From Pseudonocardia kunmingensis (GTDB taxonomy: Bacteria > Actinomycetota > Actinomycetes > Mycobacteriales > Pseudonocardiaceae), in NCBI RefSeq assembly GCF_006716445.1, contig NZ_VFPA01000001.1, positions 558,001 through 622,000 of the forward strand: a stretch of 64,000 nt of DNA, given 5' to 3'. Each line of letters opens with the position of its first letter. The stretch's first letter is position 1. Shown piece by piece: positions 40,939 through 49,888 of this stretch. The translations under genes were made by a program, and so were the position numbers. The notes under the pieces are model-generated. The model was not told the DNA's origin. It worked only from the letters and a program-made list of their open reading frames with translations, and searched no databases.

Positions 40939-41879
40939 TGCTCGTCGAACAGCACGCTGACGGACTCGCCGTTGTGGATCCGGCGCACGGCCTCGGCGAG
41001 GGCCGGCGCGATCGACAGGACGGTGAGCTTGGGCGCCCGGTCGGCGTCCGGGATCGGCACCGTGTTGGTGCAGACGATCTCGGTGACGTCGTCGCGCCGC
41101 CCGATCCGCTCCAGCGCGCCGTCGCTGAACAGCCCGTGCGTGCAGGCCACCCGCACCGACGCCACGTCGTGCTCGACGAGCCGGTCGAGCAGCTCGACGA
41201 TGGTGCTCCCGCGCGCGATCTCGTCGTCGAGCACCACCACGTCCTTGCCGCGGACGTCGCCGATGATCGAGCTGATCACGACCTTGTCGTCGGAGAGCCG
41301 CTCCTTCGCGGCGGCCGCGACCGGGGTGCCGAGCAGCCGCGCGAAGCGCGAGGCCTCCTTGGCGTTGCCCAGGTCGGGTGACACCACGACCGAGCGGGAC
41401 AGGTCCCCGGCCCGGAAGTGCTTCGCCAGCTCGTGCAGCGCGTGCAGGTGGTCGACCGGCATCCCGAAGAAGCCGTGCACCTGCGGGGAGTGCAGCGTCA
41501 TCGTGAGCACCCGGTCGGCACCCGCGGTCTTCATCAGGTCGGCCACCAGCCGGGCTCCGATGGAGATCCGCGGGGCGTCCTTCTTGTCCGAGCGTGCGTA
41601 GGCGAAGTGCGGCATCACCACGCTGATCCGCGCGGCCGAGGCACCGCGGGCGGCGTCCAGCATCAGCAGCAGCTCGACGAGGTGCTCCTGCACGGGCGGC
41701 ACCAGCGGCTGCACCACGAACACGTCGCGCTCGCGGCAGTTGGCCTGCAGCTGCACCTCGAGGCAGTCGTTGGAGAACCGCGTGACCCGCGACGGCGCCA
41801 GCGGCACCTCGAGGTGGTGGCAGATCGCGGCGGCGAGCTCCCGGTGGGCCGAGCCGCTGAAGATCGTGATCTCCTTCAT
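40935..41879 (-). CDS. prs: Ribose-phosphate pyrophosphokinase
   Basis: A 314-residue PRPP synthase, which makes phosphoribosyl pyrophosphate from ribose 5-phosphate and ATP for nucleotide, His and Trp synthesis. Features: N-terminal ITIFSGSAHRELAAAI, the ATP-contact loop FAYARSDKKDAP (Ser where most enzymes have Gln), RVLTMTLHSPQVHGFFGMPV, and the PRPP-binding loop VVVLDDEIARGSTIVELL. The PRPP loop differs from the usual VDDMIDTAGT, so this may be a second, divergent Prs rather than the main housekeeping copy. It lies directly downstream of idi by 29 bases and may be cotranscribed. Confidence 0.87.
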   Translation of the reverse strand: MKEITIFSGSAHRELAAAICHHLEVPLAPSRVTRFSNDCLEVQLQANCRERDVFVVQPLVPPVQEHLVELLLMLDAARGASAARISVVMPHFAYARSDKKDAPRISIGARLVADLMKTAGADRVLTMTLHSPQVHGFFGMPVDHLHALHELAKHFRAGDLSRSVVVSPDLGNAKEASRFARLLGTPVAAAAKERLSDDKVVISSIIGDVRGKDVVVLDDEIARGSTIVELLDRLVEHDVASVRVACTHGLFSDGALERIGRRDDVTEIVCTNTVPIPDADRAPKLTVLSIAPALAEAVRRIHNGESVSVLFDEH

Positions 41880-41908
41880 CGCGGTGCCCAGCCTGCCACC
41901 CCCCGTGC

Positions 41909-42457
41909 TCAGGCGGGCACGGGGGCCCAGTCCTCGCGCCGCGCCTCCAGCAACGGGGCCTGCAGCCGGGCCCACGGGGACAGCGCCCCCGCGTCGGCCG
42001 CGGCGAGGAACGCCTCCCAGCCCCACCACTCCACCGACTCGACCTCGTCGGGCCGCGCCCGCGGCTCCCCCACGAGCGTGCAGACGTAGACGGGGCAGCG
42101 CTCGTTCTCCTCCACGCCGCCCGCGGAGGCGCGGTAGGCGAAGTCGGGCAGCACGAGCCGCAGGTCCTCGGCCTGCAGGCCGAGCTCGTGGTCCAGCCGC
42201 CTGCGCACGGCGTCCTCCACCGCCTCACCGGGGCCGGGGTGCCCGCAGCAGGTGTTGGTGCGGACGCCGGGGAAGGTCGGCTTGTGCAGCGCGCGGCGCG
42301 TCACCAGCAGCCGGCCCTCCCGGTCGAAGCCGTAGCAGGAGAACGCGAGGTGCAGGGGCGTGGTCGAGCCGTGCACCGTGGCCTTGTCGGCGACGCCGAT
42401 GGCGCGGCCGTCGTCGTCGAGGAGGACGACCTGTTCCGGGGCGGTCACGCGGTCCAC
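41909..42457 (-). CDS. idi: Isopentenyl-diphosphate delta-isomerase, type I
   Basis: A 182-residue Nudix-fold isomerase interconverting IPP and DMAPP for isoprenoids. Catalytic Cys is in TNTCCGHP, the Nudix-derived helix is AVEDAVRRRLDHELGL, catalytic Glu is in GGVEENERCPVYV, and the conserved Trp lies in VESVEWWGWEAF. Length matches the E. coli enzyme (182). The GTG at 42457 or the one at 42448 may start it; neither has a strong ribosome binding site. It is divergent from an MFS exporter gene. Confidence 0.94.
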   Translation of the reverse strand: MDRVTAPEQVVLLDDDGRAIGVADKATVHGSTTPLHLAFSCYGFDREGRLLVTRRALHKPTFPGVRTNTCCGHPGPGEAVEDAVRRRLDHELGLQAEDLRLVLPDFAYRASAGGVEENERCPVYVCTLVGEPRARPDEVESVEWWGWEAFLAAADAGALSPWARLQAPLLEARREDWAPVPA

Positions 42458-42499
42458 TGTGCGTCATGCCGGGGAGATCCGCGCGTCGACCCCGTTGCC

Positions 42500-42525
42500 G
42501 TTCACACGCCCGCGCCTGTATGAAC
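42500..42525. promoter_or_regulatory. Inverted repeat GTTCACAC-N10-GTATGAAC
   Basis: Arms at 42500-42507 and 42518-42525 match at seven of eight positions. The repeat lies between the divergent idi and MFS genes. The right arm overlaps the ATG (42520) of a 34-codon frame ending MPV-like GGTPA whose TGA shares bases with the MFS start (GTGA at 42621-42624). It could be an operator for either gene. Confidence 0.35.
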
Positions 42526-42620
42526 AGCGGCGTGCGCCGGAGGCCCGATGACCCGGCAGGCACCCGCGGCGGGCTCGTCGCCGACCTCGTCCCCCTGGCC
42601 GTACCCGGAGGCACTCCCGC

Positions 42621-43817
42621 GTGAGCCCCGTCCCCACGCGCCCGCGCGTCGCCGTCGCGGTCGTCAGCCTCGCGCTCGCCGTCGACATGTTCCTCTACGG
42701 CAGCCTCGTCCCGCTGCTGCCCGTGCTCCCCGCGGTGGCCGGTTCACCCGGCGCGGCGGGAGCGCTGTTCGCGGTCTACGCGGTGGCGATGCTGGTCGCG
42801 ATACCGCTGGTCGGGCGCTGGGTCGACCGCAGCGGACCGCGCGCTCCCCTGCTCGCGGGCCTGCTCGCGCTGGCCGCCGCCACCGCGCTGTTCGCCGCCG
42901 CCGTCGAGACCCCCGGTCCGCTCGGGCTCACCGTGCTGCTGCTCGCACGGGCCGCCCAGGGCGTCGCCGCCGCCGCGACCTGGTCCGCGGGGCTCGCGCT
43001 GATCGCCGCCACGCACCCGCCGCACCGGCGCGGCACCGTGATGGGCCTCGCGCTCTCCGCCGTCGGGGTCGGAGTGCTGCTCGGGCCCGCCGTCTCCGGG
43101 CCGCTCGCCGCGGCGTTCGGCCCGCGCGCCCCGTTCCTGCTGGTCGCGGCGCTGGCCGCGGCCGACGCGGTGGCCCGGCTGCTCTGGATCGCCCCCGTCG
43201 GCGGTACGCCCGCGGCCACGCCGCTGCGCGTGGTGGCGCGCGGGCCCCGGGCCGGGCTGCTCATCGGGCTCACCGCGCTCGGTGCCGCGGCGATCGCGTT
43301 CGCCGAGCCGGTGCTCCCGCTGCACCTGTCGGACCTCGGGCTGGGCATCACGGCGATCGGCCTGGTGTTCGGCGCCGCCGCGCTGCTCGGCGGGCTCGCC
43401 GCGCCCCTGGCGGGGGCGCTCACCGACCGGTTCGGGGCCACCCGGGTCGCCGCGGTCGGCACGCTCCTCGCGGCCGTCGGGTTCGCCCTGTGCGGGCTGC
43501 CGGCCCCCGGACCGTCGATCGCCGGCGTCGTGACCGTCGGGGTGGGCGCCCAGCTGGTGCTGGCACCCACGCTCGTGCTGATCGGCGGCCTCGCCGAGCA
43601 CACCCGCCCGCCGGCGTACGGCGCCGCGTACGCGCTCTACAACCTGGCCTACACCGCCGGGCTCGCCGTCGCACCGCTCGCGGCGGGCACGGCGGCCGCG
43701 CTCGCCGGCGTTGCCGCCACGACGATCGCCGCCGCCGCGGTCGCGGCGCTCACCGGGCTCGGCCTGATCCTGCGCCGACGCACCCCGTCTCCGCCGACGC
43801 GCCCGGTCGACCGGTAG
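42621..43817 (+). CDS. MFS transporter (multidrug-efflux type)
   Basis: A 398-residue 12-helix major facilitator. Helix 1 contains DMFLYGSLVPLLPVLPAVAG, loop 2-3 reads GRWVDRSGPRAPLLAG (motif A position), and motif C in helix 5 is SAVGVGVLLGPAVSGPLAAA, the mark of drug/H+ antiporters. It resembles vesicular-amine-like exporters. The GTG shares two bases with the stop of a short upstream frame from 42520, which may be a leader peptide coupling translation. The gene converges on the amidohydrolase gene. Confidence 0.9.
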   Translation: MSPVPTRPRVAVAVVSLALAVDMFLYGSLVPLLPVLPAVAGSPGAAGALFAVYAVAMLVAIPLVGRWVDRSGPRAPLLAGLLALAAATALFAAAVETPGPLGLTVLLLARAAQGVAAAATWSAGLALIAATHPPHRRGTVMGLALSAVGVGVLLGPAVSGPLAAAFGPRAPFLLVAALAAADAVARLLWIAPVGGTPAATPLRVVARGPRAGLLIGLTALGAAAIAFAEPVLPLHLSDLGLGITAIGLVFGAAALLGGLAAPLAGALTDRFGATRVAAVGTLLAAVGFALCGLPAPGPSIAGVVTVGVGAQLVLAPTLVLIGGLAEHTRPPAYGAAYALYNLAYTAGLAVAPLAAGTAAALAGVAATTIAAAAVAALTGLGLILRRRTPSPPTRPVDR

Positions 43818-43860
43818 CGCCGGCGGACGCGGGGTGCGTCGGCCGGGAACGGTCGCGGGG

Positions 43861-44706
43861 TCACCCGCGGGGCAGGTGGTACCAGCGCAGCGCGGTGCCC
43901 GCGCGGACCTCCGCCAGCCCGGCCGCGTCGACGCCCGCCGCCACCACCGCGGCGTCGAGGTCGCGCAGGGCCGTGGCGTAGTCGGCGCGCAGCGTCACGA
44001 CCGGCCAGTTGCTGGCCAGCATGACGCGGTCGGGGCCGAACGCCGTCACCGCCTCGGCCACGACCGGGGCCAGCGCGCCCGGCTCCCACCGCTCCCACGA
44101 CGAGAGCACGTCGATCCCCACCGAGGCCTTGAGCGCCACGTTCGGGCACTCCGCGAGGGCCAGGAGCCGGTCCGACCAGGCGTCGACGCTGCCCCCGTCC
44201 AGGGGTGGCCGCGCCAGGTGATCGACGACGATCCGCAGGTCGGGCACCTGGTGCGCGAGTGCGACGACGGCCTCGACCTGCGCGTCGATGACCGGGACGA
44301 CGTCCCAGGCAAGGTCCAGCGCGGCGAGCTCGGCCATGAGGTCGGGGGCGAGCCAGTCCAGCGGCTCGCGGGCCACCAGGCAGCGGACGCCGCACCAGCG
44401 GGTCCGGTCGGCGCGGGCGAGCTCGGCGCGGGCGGCGTCGGGGTCGGCGAGCGGCAGCCACCCGACGACGCCGGCGACCTGAGGGCAGGCGGCGGCGTAG
44501 GCGGCCAGCCGGTCGTTCTCCTCCGCGGAGTCGACCGACTCGACGAGCACGGTGGACGCCACCCCGGACGCCTCCAGCAGCGGGGTGAGGTCGGCGGGCT
44601 CGAAGTCGGCGGCCAGCTCGGCGTGCGCATTGCCGCGCCACGGCTGCTCCTGCGCCGCCGTGCGCCAGAAGTGGTGGTGGGTGTCGATCCGCATGTCCGC
44701 GCTCAC
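43861..44706 (-). CDS. Amidohydrolase-2 family lactonase-like hydrolase
   Basis: A 281-residue TIM-barrel metal hydrolase (PF04909). DTHHHFWRTAAQEQPWRG at the N terminus supplies the HxH metal ligands; further motifs are VVGWLPLADPDA, the LRIVVDHLARPPLDGG segment with catalytic His, and VMLASNWPVVTL near the end with the conserved Asn/Trp in place of the usual Asp. This is the pattern of L-fucono/L-rhamnono-1,5-lactonases and sulfomuconolactone hydrolases, so opening of a sugar-acid or muconolactone ring is likely. GTG 44706 overlaps the upstream stop (GTGA); ATG 44694 is the alternative. It is the last gene of the operon. Confidence 0.88.
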   Translation of the reverse strand: MSADMRIDTHHHFWRTAAQEQPWRGNAHAELAADFEPADLTPLLEASGVASTVLVESVDSAEENDRLAAYAAACPQVAGVVGWLPLADPDAARAELARADRTRWCGVRCLVAREPLDWLAPDLMAELAALDLAWDVVPVIDAQVEAVVALAHQVPDLRIVVDHLARPPLDGGSVDAWSDRLLALAECPNVALKASVGIDVLSSWERWEPGALAPVVAEAVTAFGPDRVMLASNWPVVTLRADYATALRDLDAAVVAAGVDAAGLAEVRAGTALRWYHLPRG

Positions 44707-46682
44707 CGGCCCGTCCACTCCGGACGCCGGCGCGCGACGAACGCGGCGACGCCCTCCTGGAAGTCGGCGCTGCCGTAGCAGTCGGCGAGGACGTCGTCGG
44801 CGTCCACGTCCCCCGGCCCGGCCGCGGCGAGCCGACGGTCGATCTCCTTGAGCCCGGCGAGGGTGCGGGGCGCGCCGGTCGCGATCCTGCGGGTCAGCTC
44901 CGCGGCGGCCTCGTCGAGCTCCCCGGGCGGCACGACGGCGTGCACGAACCCCGCGGCGGCCGCCTCGGCGGCGTCGATCGTGCGGGAGGTGAGCAGCATG
45001 GCCGTGGTCCGGCCGGCACCGAGGCGCTGCTGCAGCCGGGCCACCACGGCAGGCGCCAGGCAGTTGCCCAGCGTGCGCGCGATGGGCGCGCCGAACACCG
45101 CGCGGTCGGTGGCCACCAGCACGTCGCAGCACGCGGCGATGGCCAGCCCGCCGCCGACGGCGGGGCCGTCGACCACGCCGAGCACGGGCACCGGCACGGC
45201 GAGCAGGTCCGCCAGCACGGCGCCGACCCGACGTTCGTAGTCGAGGCCGTCGGCGGCTGAGGAGAACTCGGTGAACTGGGCGATGTCGGTGCCGGCGGCG
45301 AACGCCTCGCCCGCCCCGCGCAGCACCACGACGCGCAGGTCCGGGTCGGCGCGCGCCGCGACGCAGAGCTTCTGCATCTCGTCGTACATCTCCCAGGTCA
45401 GCGCGTTGCGACGGGCCGGGTTGGCCAGCTCGATGTGCAGGACCGGGCCGTCGCGCCTGCTGCGCACCTCGCCCTGCGGTCGTGGGTGGAGGGGCGTGCC
45501 GGGGCACTCGTCGCCGCTCACGACAGCTCCCGCGGAGGCCAGCACTTCACCGTTGTGCTCCCCCAACAAGGGCGGCGGGAGCCGCACGGAGGCAGGTGTG
45601 CGCGACAGGTGCAACGGCGACCCGAGCACCGGAACCAGACCCTCCACCGGGTGCTCGACGGTCGCCACCATGCCGCGCGCCTTGACGTGCGGGTCGTCCT
45701 CGAGCACCTGCCGGTAGTCCTGGATCGGGCCGGCGGGCACGCCCGCGGCGAGCAGCCGCTCCACCCAGGTGCCGGTGTCCTCCTCGGTGAGGCGGCGCTC
45801 CAGCTCCACCACCAGCTCCGCGCGGTGCTCCATCCGGTCGGTGTTGGTCGCGAACCGCGGGTCGTCGGCCAGGTGCTCCACCTCGAGGGCCCGGCAGAGG
45901 CGCTGCCAGAGCCGCTCGTTGTTCGCCCCGACCGTCACGAACCCGTCGCGCGTGGCCAGCGCCTGGTAGGGCGCCGACATCCGGTGGGCCGACCCGAGCG
46001 CCTGCGGCGCCTCCCCGGTGGCCCAGAACTCCGTCGACTCCCACACCGACAGCGCCAGCGCCGCCTCGAACAGCGACGTCTCCACGTACTGCCCCTCGCC
46101 GGTGCGCTGCCTCGACGCCCACGCGGCGAGGATCCCCACGGCCGTGAACAGGCCCGCTCCCAGGTCACCGATGGGGATGCCGGCCTTCACCGGCCGGTCC
46201 CCCGGCTCGCCCGTGACGCTCATGACGCCGGCCATGGCCTGCGCGATCAGGTCGTAGCCGGGCCGGTCGGCGTAGGGGCCGGTCTGCCCGAACCCGGACA
46301 CGCTCGCGTAGATCAGCCCGGGGTTGAGCGGGGCCAGCGTCGCGTGGTCGACGCCGAGCTTGGCCGCGACGCCGGGGCGCCAGTTCTCGACGACGACGTC
46401 GGCCGAGCGCACCAGCTCGTGGAAGGTGGCGCGGCCCTCGTCGGACTTCAGGTCGAGGGTGACGCTGCGCTTGTTGCGGTTGAGCGCGAGGAACGCCTTG
46501 CTGTCCGCGCCCGTCCCGGCCTGGCCGAACGACGCGCGCGTCTGGTCCCCCGACTCCGGGTTCTCGACCTTGACGACGTCGGCCCCGAGGTCCGCGAGGA
46601 TCATCGTGCAGAACGGGCCGGCCATGACCTGGGTGAGGTCGAGGACCGTCATGCCCGCGAGTGCGCCCTCAGGGGTCGCCAT
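44703..46682 (-). CDS. Fused CaiB/BaiF CoA-transferase and crotonase
   Basis: A 659-residue two-domain enzyme. Residues 1-385 are a type III CoA-transferase (LDLTQVMAGPFCTMILADLG, catalytic Asp173 in GIPIGDLGAG, VKVENPESGD), which moves CoA between carboxylates. After a short linker, residues about 408-659 are a crotonase: NPARRNALTWEMYDEM, oxyanion-hole GEAFAAGTDIAQF, VVDGPAVGGGLAIAACCDVL. In enoyl-CoA hydratases the next motif is G-x-P-E; here it is GAPIART (Ile534), and the second Glu region is also lost, so hydration is unlikely and another crotonase reaction is expected. The fusion implies a CoA ester is made and used on one chain. RBS GGAGGG. Confidence 0.9.
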   Translation of the reverse strand: MATPEGALAGMTVLDLTQVMAGPFCTMILADLGADVVKVENPESGDQTRASFGQAGTGADSKAFLALNRNKRSVTLDLKSDEGRATFHELVRSADVVVENWRPGVAAKLGVDHATLAPLNPGLIYASVSGFGQTGPYADRPGYDLIAQAMAGVMSVTGEPGDRPVKAGIPIGDLGAGLFTAVGILAAWASRQRTGEGQYVETSLFEAALALSVWESTEFWATGEAPQALGSAHRMSAPYQALATRDGFVTVGANNERLWQRLCRALEVEHLADDPRFATNTDRMEHRAELVVELERRLTEEDTGTWVERLLAAGVPAGPIQDYRQVLEDDPHVKARGMVATVEHPVEGLVPVLGSPLHLSRTPASVRLPPPLLGEHNGEVLASAGAVVSGDECPGTPLHPRPQGEVRSRRDGPVLHIELANPARRNALTWEMYDEMQKLCVAARADPDLRVVVLRGAGEAFAAGTDIAQFTEFSSAADGLDYERRVGAVLADLLAVPVPVLGVVDGPAVGGGLAIAACCDVLVATDRAVFGAPIARTLGNCLAPAVVARLQQRLGAGRTTAMLLTSRTIDAAEAAAAGFVHAVVPPGELDEAAAELTRRIATGAPRTLAGLKEIDRRLAAAGPGDVDADDVLADCYGSADFQEGVAAFVARRRPEWTGR

Positions 46683-46712
46683 GCGTTGTTCCCTCCGCTC
46701 GTTTTCGGGGCT

Positions 46713-48044
46713 CTAGGTGGTCGCCAGGACCGTGTTGACCTCGGTGATGAACGCCTGCGCCGCCTCGCGCGGGGGCGTGCCGGCGAAGACGATGCTCTCG
46801 TACGCCCGGACGAACGCGTTCTCGAAGCTCGCCTGGTACCCCGGCGGGTAGACGACGCTCACCGGCTCCTGCGCCACGATCCGCTGGTACAGGTCGAGCT
46901 CCGCCCGCTTCAGCGCGGGCAGCGCCGGGTCGTCGAGCTGCTGCTGCAGGTGCCGGCTGTTGGTCACCGCGCCGTTGGCCGAGAGGAACGCCTTCGCGCC
47001 CGCGTCGTCGTTGACGAAGAAGTCGACGAACGCCGCGGCGGCCGGGATGTTGTCGCAGGTGGTCGGGATGGCGAAGCCCGAGGTGAACAGCACGTTCCCG
47101 GAGCCGGCCGGCCCCGACGGCAGCGGCAGCGTCACCAGCTGCTGGCCGGGCTGCGTGCCGTCGAGCGTCTTCTGCGCCGGGGTGAGAGCGTTGCCAGGCA
47201 GGTTGTCGGCGAGCACCTTGCCCTGCGCGACGAAGCGCTGCTCGGTCTGGTCGGGCTCCTCGGCGTTGACCTCAGGGGTGGGGGTGAGACCGGCGGTGCG
47301 GATGCGCTCCCACATGTCCCAGTACTCGACGAGCAGGTCCTCGGAGAAGCCGAGCTGCCGGTCGGCGAACAGCGACTCGCCACGCCCGGCGACGTAGGCG
47401 ATGAAGTTGTTGGGCAGCCCGCCGCCGAGGTTCACCGCGGGGACGCCCTCGGGCAGACCCGGCTGGGCCCGCCCGGCCCACTCGGCGAACGCCTCCCAGT
47501 CGTAGCCGTCGGGCGGCAGGCCCACCCCGGCCTGCTCGGCGAGCGTGCGGTTCACCGTCATCGCGTCGTAGGCGGCGCCGTAGGGGATCATGTAGAGCTT
47601 GCCGTCGAGCCCGCGGCCGGTGTCGAGCACCTCCGGCGGGATCTGCGAGACGTCGATCGTCCCGGCGTCGACCATCGGCTGCAGGTCGAGCAGCACGTTC
47701 TTGGTCGTGTAGTCGTTCAGCTGGCGGCCCTGCAGCTGGGTGGCGCACGGCAGGTTGCCGCTGGAGGCCTGCACGTTGAGCCGCTCGATGTAGGCCTGGA
47801 AGTCGGCCGACTCCCCCTCCACCGTCGTGCCCGGGTGCGCCGAAGTGAACAGGTCGATCACCGCGTTGGTCACCTCGTTGCGCGGGCCGGAGCCCCACCA
47901 GGCGACGCGGATGTTCCCGGCGACCTCACCGGTGCCGTCGGCGCCCTCGTTGGGGTTGTCGCCGATGGACGTGCCGCCCGCGCAGCCCGTCGCCACCAGG
48001 GCGAGCGCGACCGAGCCGGCCGCGAGTGCCTTCTTGATGAACAC
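46713..48044 (-). CDS. Carbohydrate-type ABC solute-binding lipoprotein (UgpB-like)
   Basis: A 443-residue extracellular binding protein (SBP_bac_1). Signal peptide FIKKALAAGSVALALVATGC with lipobox VATGC; the mature part shows IRVAWWGSGPRNEVTNAVID, GLDGKLYMIPYGAAYDAMTV and FTSGFAIPTTCDNIPAAAAF. It delivers its ligand to the two upstream permeases. The GTG is preceded by AGAAGGGA. Genes of this operon encode RraA-like and dehydrogenase enzymes, hinting at an acidic sugar derivative. No ABC ATPase gene is in the operon; a shared MsiK-type ATPase elsewhere is usual in actinobacteria. Confidence 0.92.
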   Translation of the reverse strand: MFIKKALAAGSVALALVATGCAGGTSIGDNPNEGADGTGEVAGNIRVAWWGSGPRNEVTNAVIDLFTSAHPGTTVEGESADFQAYIERLNVQASSGNLPCATQLQGRQLNDYTTKNVLLDLQPMVDAGTIDVSQIPPEVLDTGRGLDGKLYMIPYGAAYDAMTVNRTLAEQAGVGLPPDGYDWEAFAEWAGRAQPGLPEGVPAVNLGGGLPNNFIAYVAGRGESLFADRQLGFSEDLLVEYWDMWERIRTAGLTPTPEVNAEEPDQTEQRFVAQGKVLADNLPGNALTPAQKTLDGTQPGQQLVTLPLPSGPAGSGNVLFTSGFAIPTTCDNIPAAAAFVDFFVNDDAGAKAFLSANGAVTNSRHLQQQLDDPALPALKRAELDLYQRIVAQEPVSVVYPPGYQASFENAFVRAYESIVFAGTPPREAAQAFITEVNTVLATT

Positions 48045-48059
48045 CGTTGTTCCCTTCTA

Positions 48060-48935
48060 CTACTTCAGCCCGCTGGTGGCGATGCCCTCGATGAGCAGCC
48101 GCTGGGCGGCGAGGAAGAACCCGACGATCGGGGCGAGCGAGAGCGTTGCCATGGCGAAGAGCGGCCCGTAGGCGGACTCGCCGGTGGCGTCCAGGAACCC
48201 GTTGAGGCCCTGGGCGACGGTCCACGTCTCGGGCCGGACGAGGTAGAGCAGCGGACCGAGGAAGTCGTTCCACGTGTTGATGAACGTGAACAGCGCGGTG
48301 GTGCCCAGCGCCGGGATCGCCAGGGGCAGCACCACCCGCCGGAAGATCCCGACGTGCCCGCAGCCGTCCAGGCGCGCGGCGTCGTCGAGCTCCTGGGGCA
48401 GGGTCCGGATGAACTGCACCATCAGGAAGATGAAGAACGCGTCGGTGGCGAGGAACTTCGGCACCACCAGCGGCAGGATCGTGTTGATCCAGGCCAGCTC
48501 GTTGAACAGGACGTACTGCGGCACCAGCGTGACGTGGTAGGGCAGCAGCATCGTGCCGAGCATCAGCGCGAACATCGTCCTCTTGAGCGGGAAACTCAGC
48601 CGCGCGAACGCGTAGGCGGCCATCGAGCAGGCCACCACGTTGCCGACCACGCAGAGCAGCGTGATCACCAGCGAGTTCAGGAAGAACCGGGAGAAGTTGA
48701 GGTTCCCCAGGCTCCAGCCCTCGGTGTAGTTCTCCGTGGTGAAGTGCGTGGGCCAGACCGAGAGCGTGCCGAAGGCCTCGTTGCTCGGCCGGAACGACGC
48801 GCCCACCATCCACAGCAGCGGGTAGAGGATGACGACCAGGATCGCCAGCAGCAGCGCGTGCCGGGCGAGCGCGATCACCAGCGGGTTGCGCGAGCGGCGG
48901 CGCCCGAACAGCGGGCGGGGAGCCAGGGCCGTCAT
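48060..48935 (-). CDS. Carbohydrate ABC transporter permease (UgpE/MalG-like)
   Basis: A 291-residue permease with six helices. The EAA loop that docks on the ATPase is ELDDAARLDGCGHVGIFRRV then VLPLAIPALG (about 185-215). N-terminal LAILVVILYPLLWMVGASFR is typical of MalG-type subunits. It pairs with the MalF-type permease encoded just upstream, whose stop overlaps its start (ATGA). The start codon is ATG at 48935. Confidence 0.94.
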   Translation of the reverse strand: MTALAPRPLFGRRRSRNPLVIALARHALLLAILVVILYPLLWMVGASFRPSNEAFGTLSVWPTHFTTENYTEGWSLGNLNFSRFFLNSLVITLLCVVGNVVACSMAAYAFARLSFPLKRTMFALMLGTMLLPYHVTLVPQYVLFNELAWINTILPLVVPKFLATDAFFIFLMVQFIRTLPQELDDAARLDGCGHVGIFRRVVLPLAIPALGTTALFTFINTWNDFLGPLLYLVRPETWTVAQGLNGFLDATGESAYGPLFAMATLSLAPIVGFFLAAQRLLIEGIATSGLK

Positions 48936-49888
48936 CGTTCGTCTCCGTAATGCACCCAGAACCGGGCGCTGGCGAACAGGCCCGCGGTGAACAGGGCCAG
49001 CACGACCACGAGCGCCCACGCCATCGCCGACGCGTAGCCCATCTCGAGGTTCGCGAAGCCGCGTTGGTAGAGGTAGAGCGTGTAGAACAGGGTCGAGTCG
49101 AGCGGCCCGCCCTCGCCGTTCGAGATCACGTAGGCCGGGGTGAACGCCTGGAACGCGTTGACCGTCGACAGCAGCAGGTTGAAGAAGATCAGCGGCGTCA
49201 GCATCGGCAGCGTGATGTGCAGGAACCGGCGCACGGCGCCCGCCCCGTCCACCGCGGCCGCCTCGTAGAGCTCCTTCGGCACCTGCCGCAGCCCGGCGAG
49301 GAAGATGATCATCGTGGAGCCGAACGACCAGACGTGCAGCACCACCAGCGTGTACAGCGCGGTGCCCGGGTTGCCGATCCAGCTGCCGCCCTCGATGCCC
49401 ACGAGGGCGAGCGCCTCGTTGACGATGCCGTCCTGGCCGAACACCTGCCGCCACAGCACCGCGATCGCCACGCTCGAGGCGATCAGCGACGGCAGGTAGA
49501 ACGCGGCGCGGTAGCCGGACAGGAACGCCAGGCCCTTGTTCAGCACCATCGCCACGAGCAGCGACACCACCAGCAGCAGCGGCACCGAGATCGCGACGTA
49601 GCGCAGCGTCACGCCGACGGACGCGAGGTAGCGCGGGTCGGCGGTGAACATCCGCACGTAGTTGTCGAAACCCACCCACTGCGCCGGGGTCATGAGGTTG
49701 TAGCGGGTGAACGACAGGTACAGCGAGTAGAGCATCGGGCCGATGGTCAGCAGCAGCATCCCGACGATCCACGGCGAGAGGAAGCCGTAGGCCGCGAGCG
49801 CCTCGCGGGTGCGCCGGCTCGGCCCGCTCCCCGACGGCGGCGGCGCTGACGCCGTCGGGGCGACCGGGCTCACCGTCCCGGCCGTCAT
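48932..49888 (-). CDS. Carbohydrate ABC transporter permease (UgpA/MalF-like)
   Basis: A 318-residue permease. After a 30-residue cytoplasmic Pro/Ser-rich tail come six helices: YGFLSPWIVGMLLLTIGPML, then a periplasmic part with WVGFDNYVRMFTADPRYLAS, and the EAA loop ELYEAAAVDGAGAVRRFLHI then TLPMLTP (about 230-255). Start and stop both overlap neighbours by ATGA, tying it to the dehydrogenase gene upstream and the partner permease downstream. Confidence 0.94.
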   Translation of the reverse strand: MTAGTVSPVAPTASAPPPSGSGPSRRTREALAAYGFLSPWIVGMLLLTIGPMLYSLYLSFTRYNLMTPAQWVGFDNYVRMFTADPRYLASVGVTLRYVAISVPLLLVVSLLVAMVLNKGLAFLSGYRAAFYLPSLIASSVAIAVLWRQVFGQDGIVNEALALVGIEGGSWIGNPGTALYTLVVLHVWSFGSTMIIFLAGLRQVPKELYEAAAVDGAGAVRRFLHITLPMLTPLIFFNLLLSTVNAFQAFTPAYVISNGEGGPLDSTLFYTLYLYQRGFANLEMGYASAMAWALVVVLALFTAGLFASARFWVHYGDER

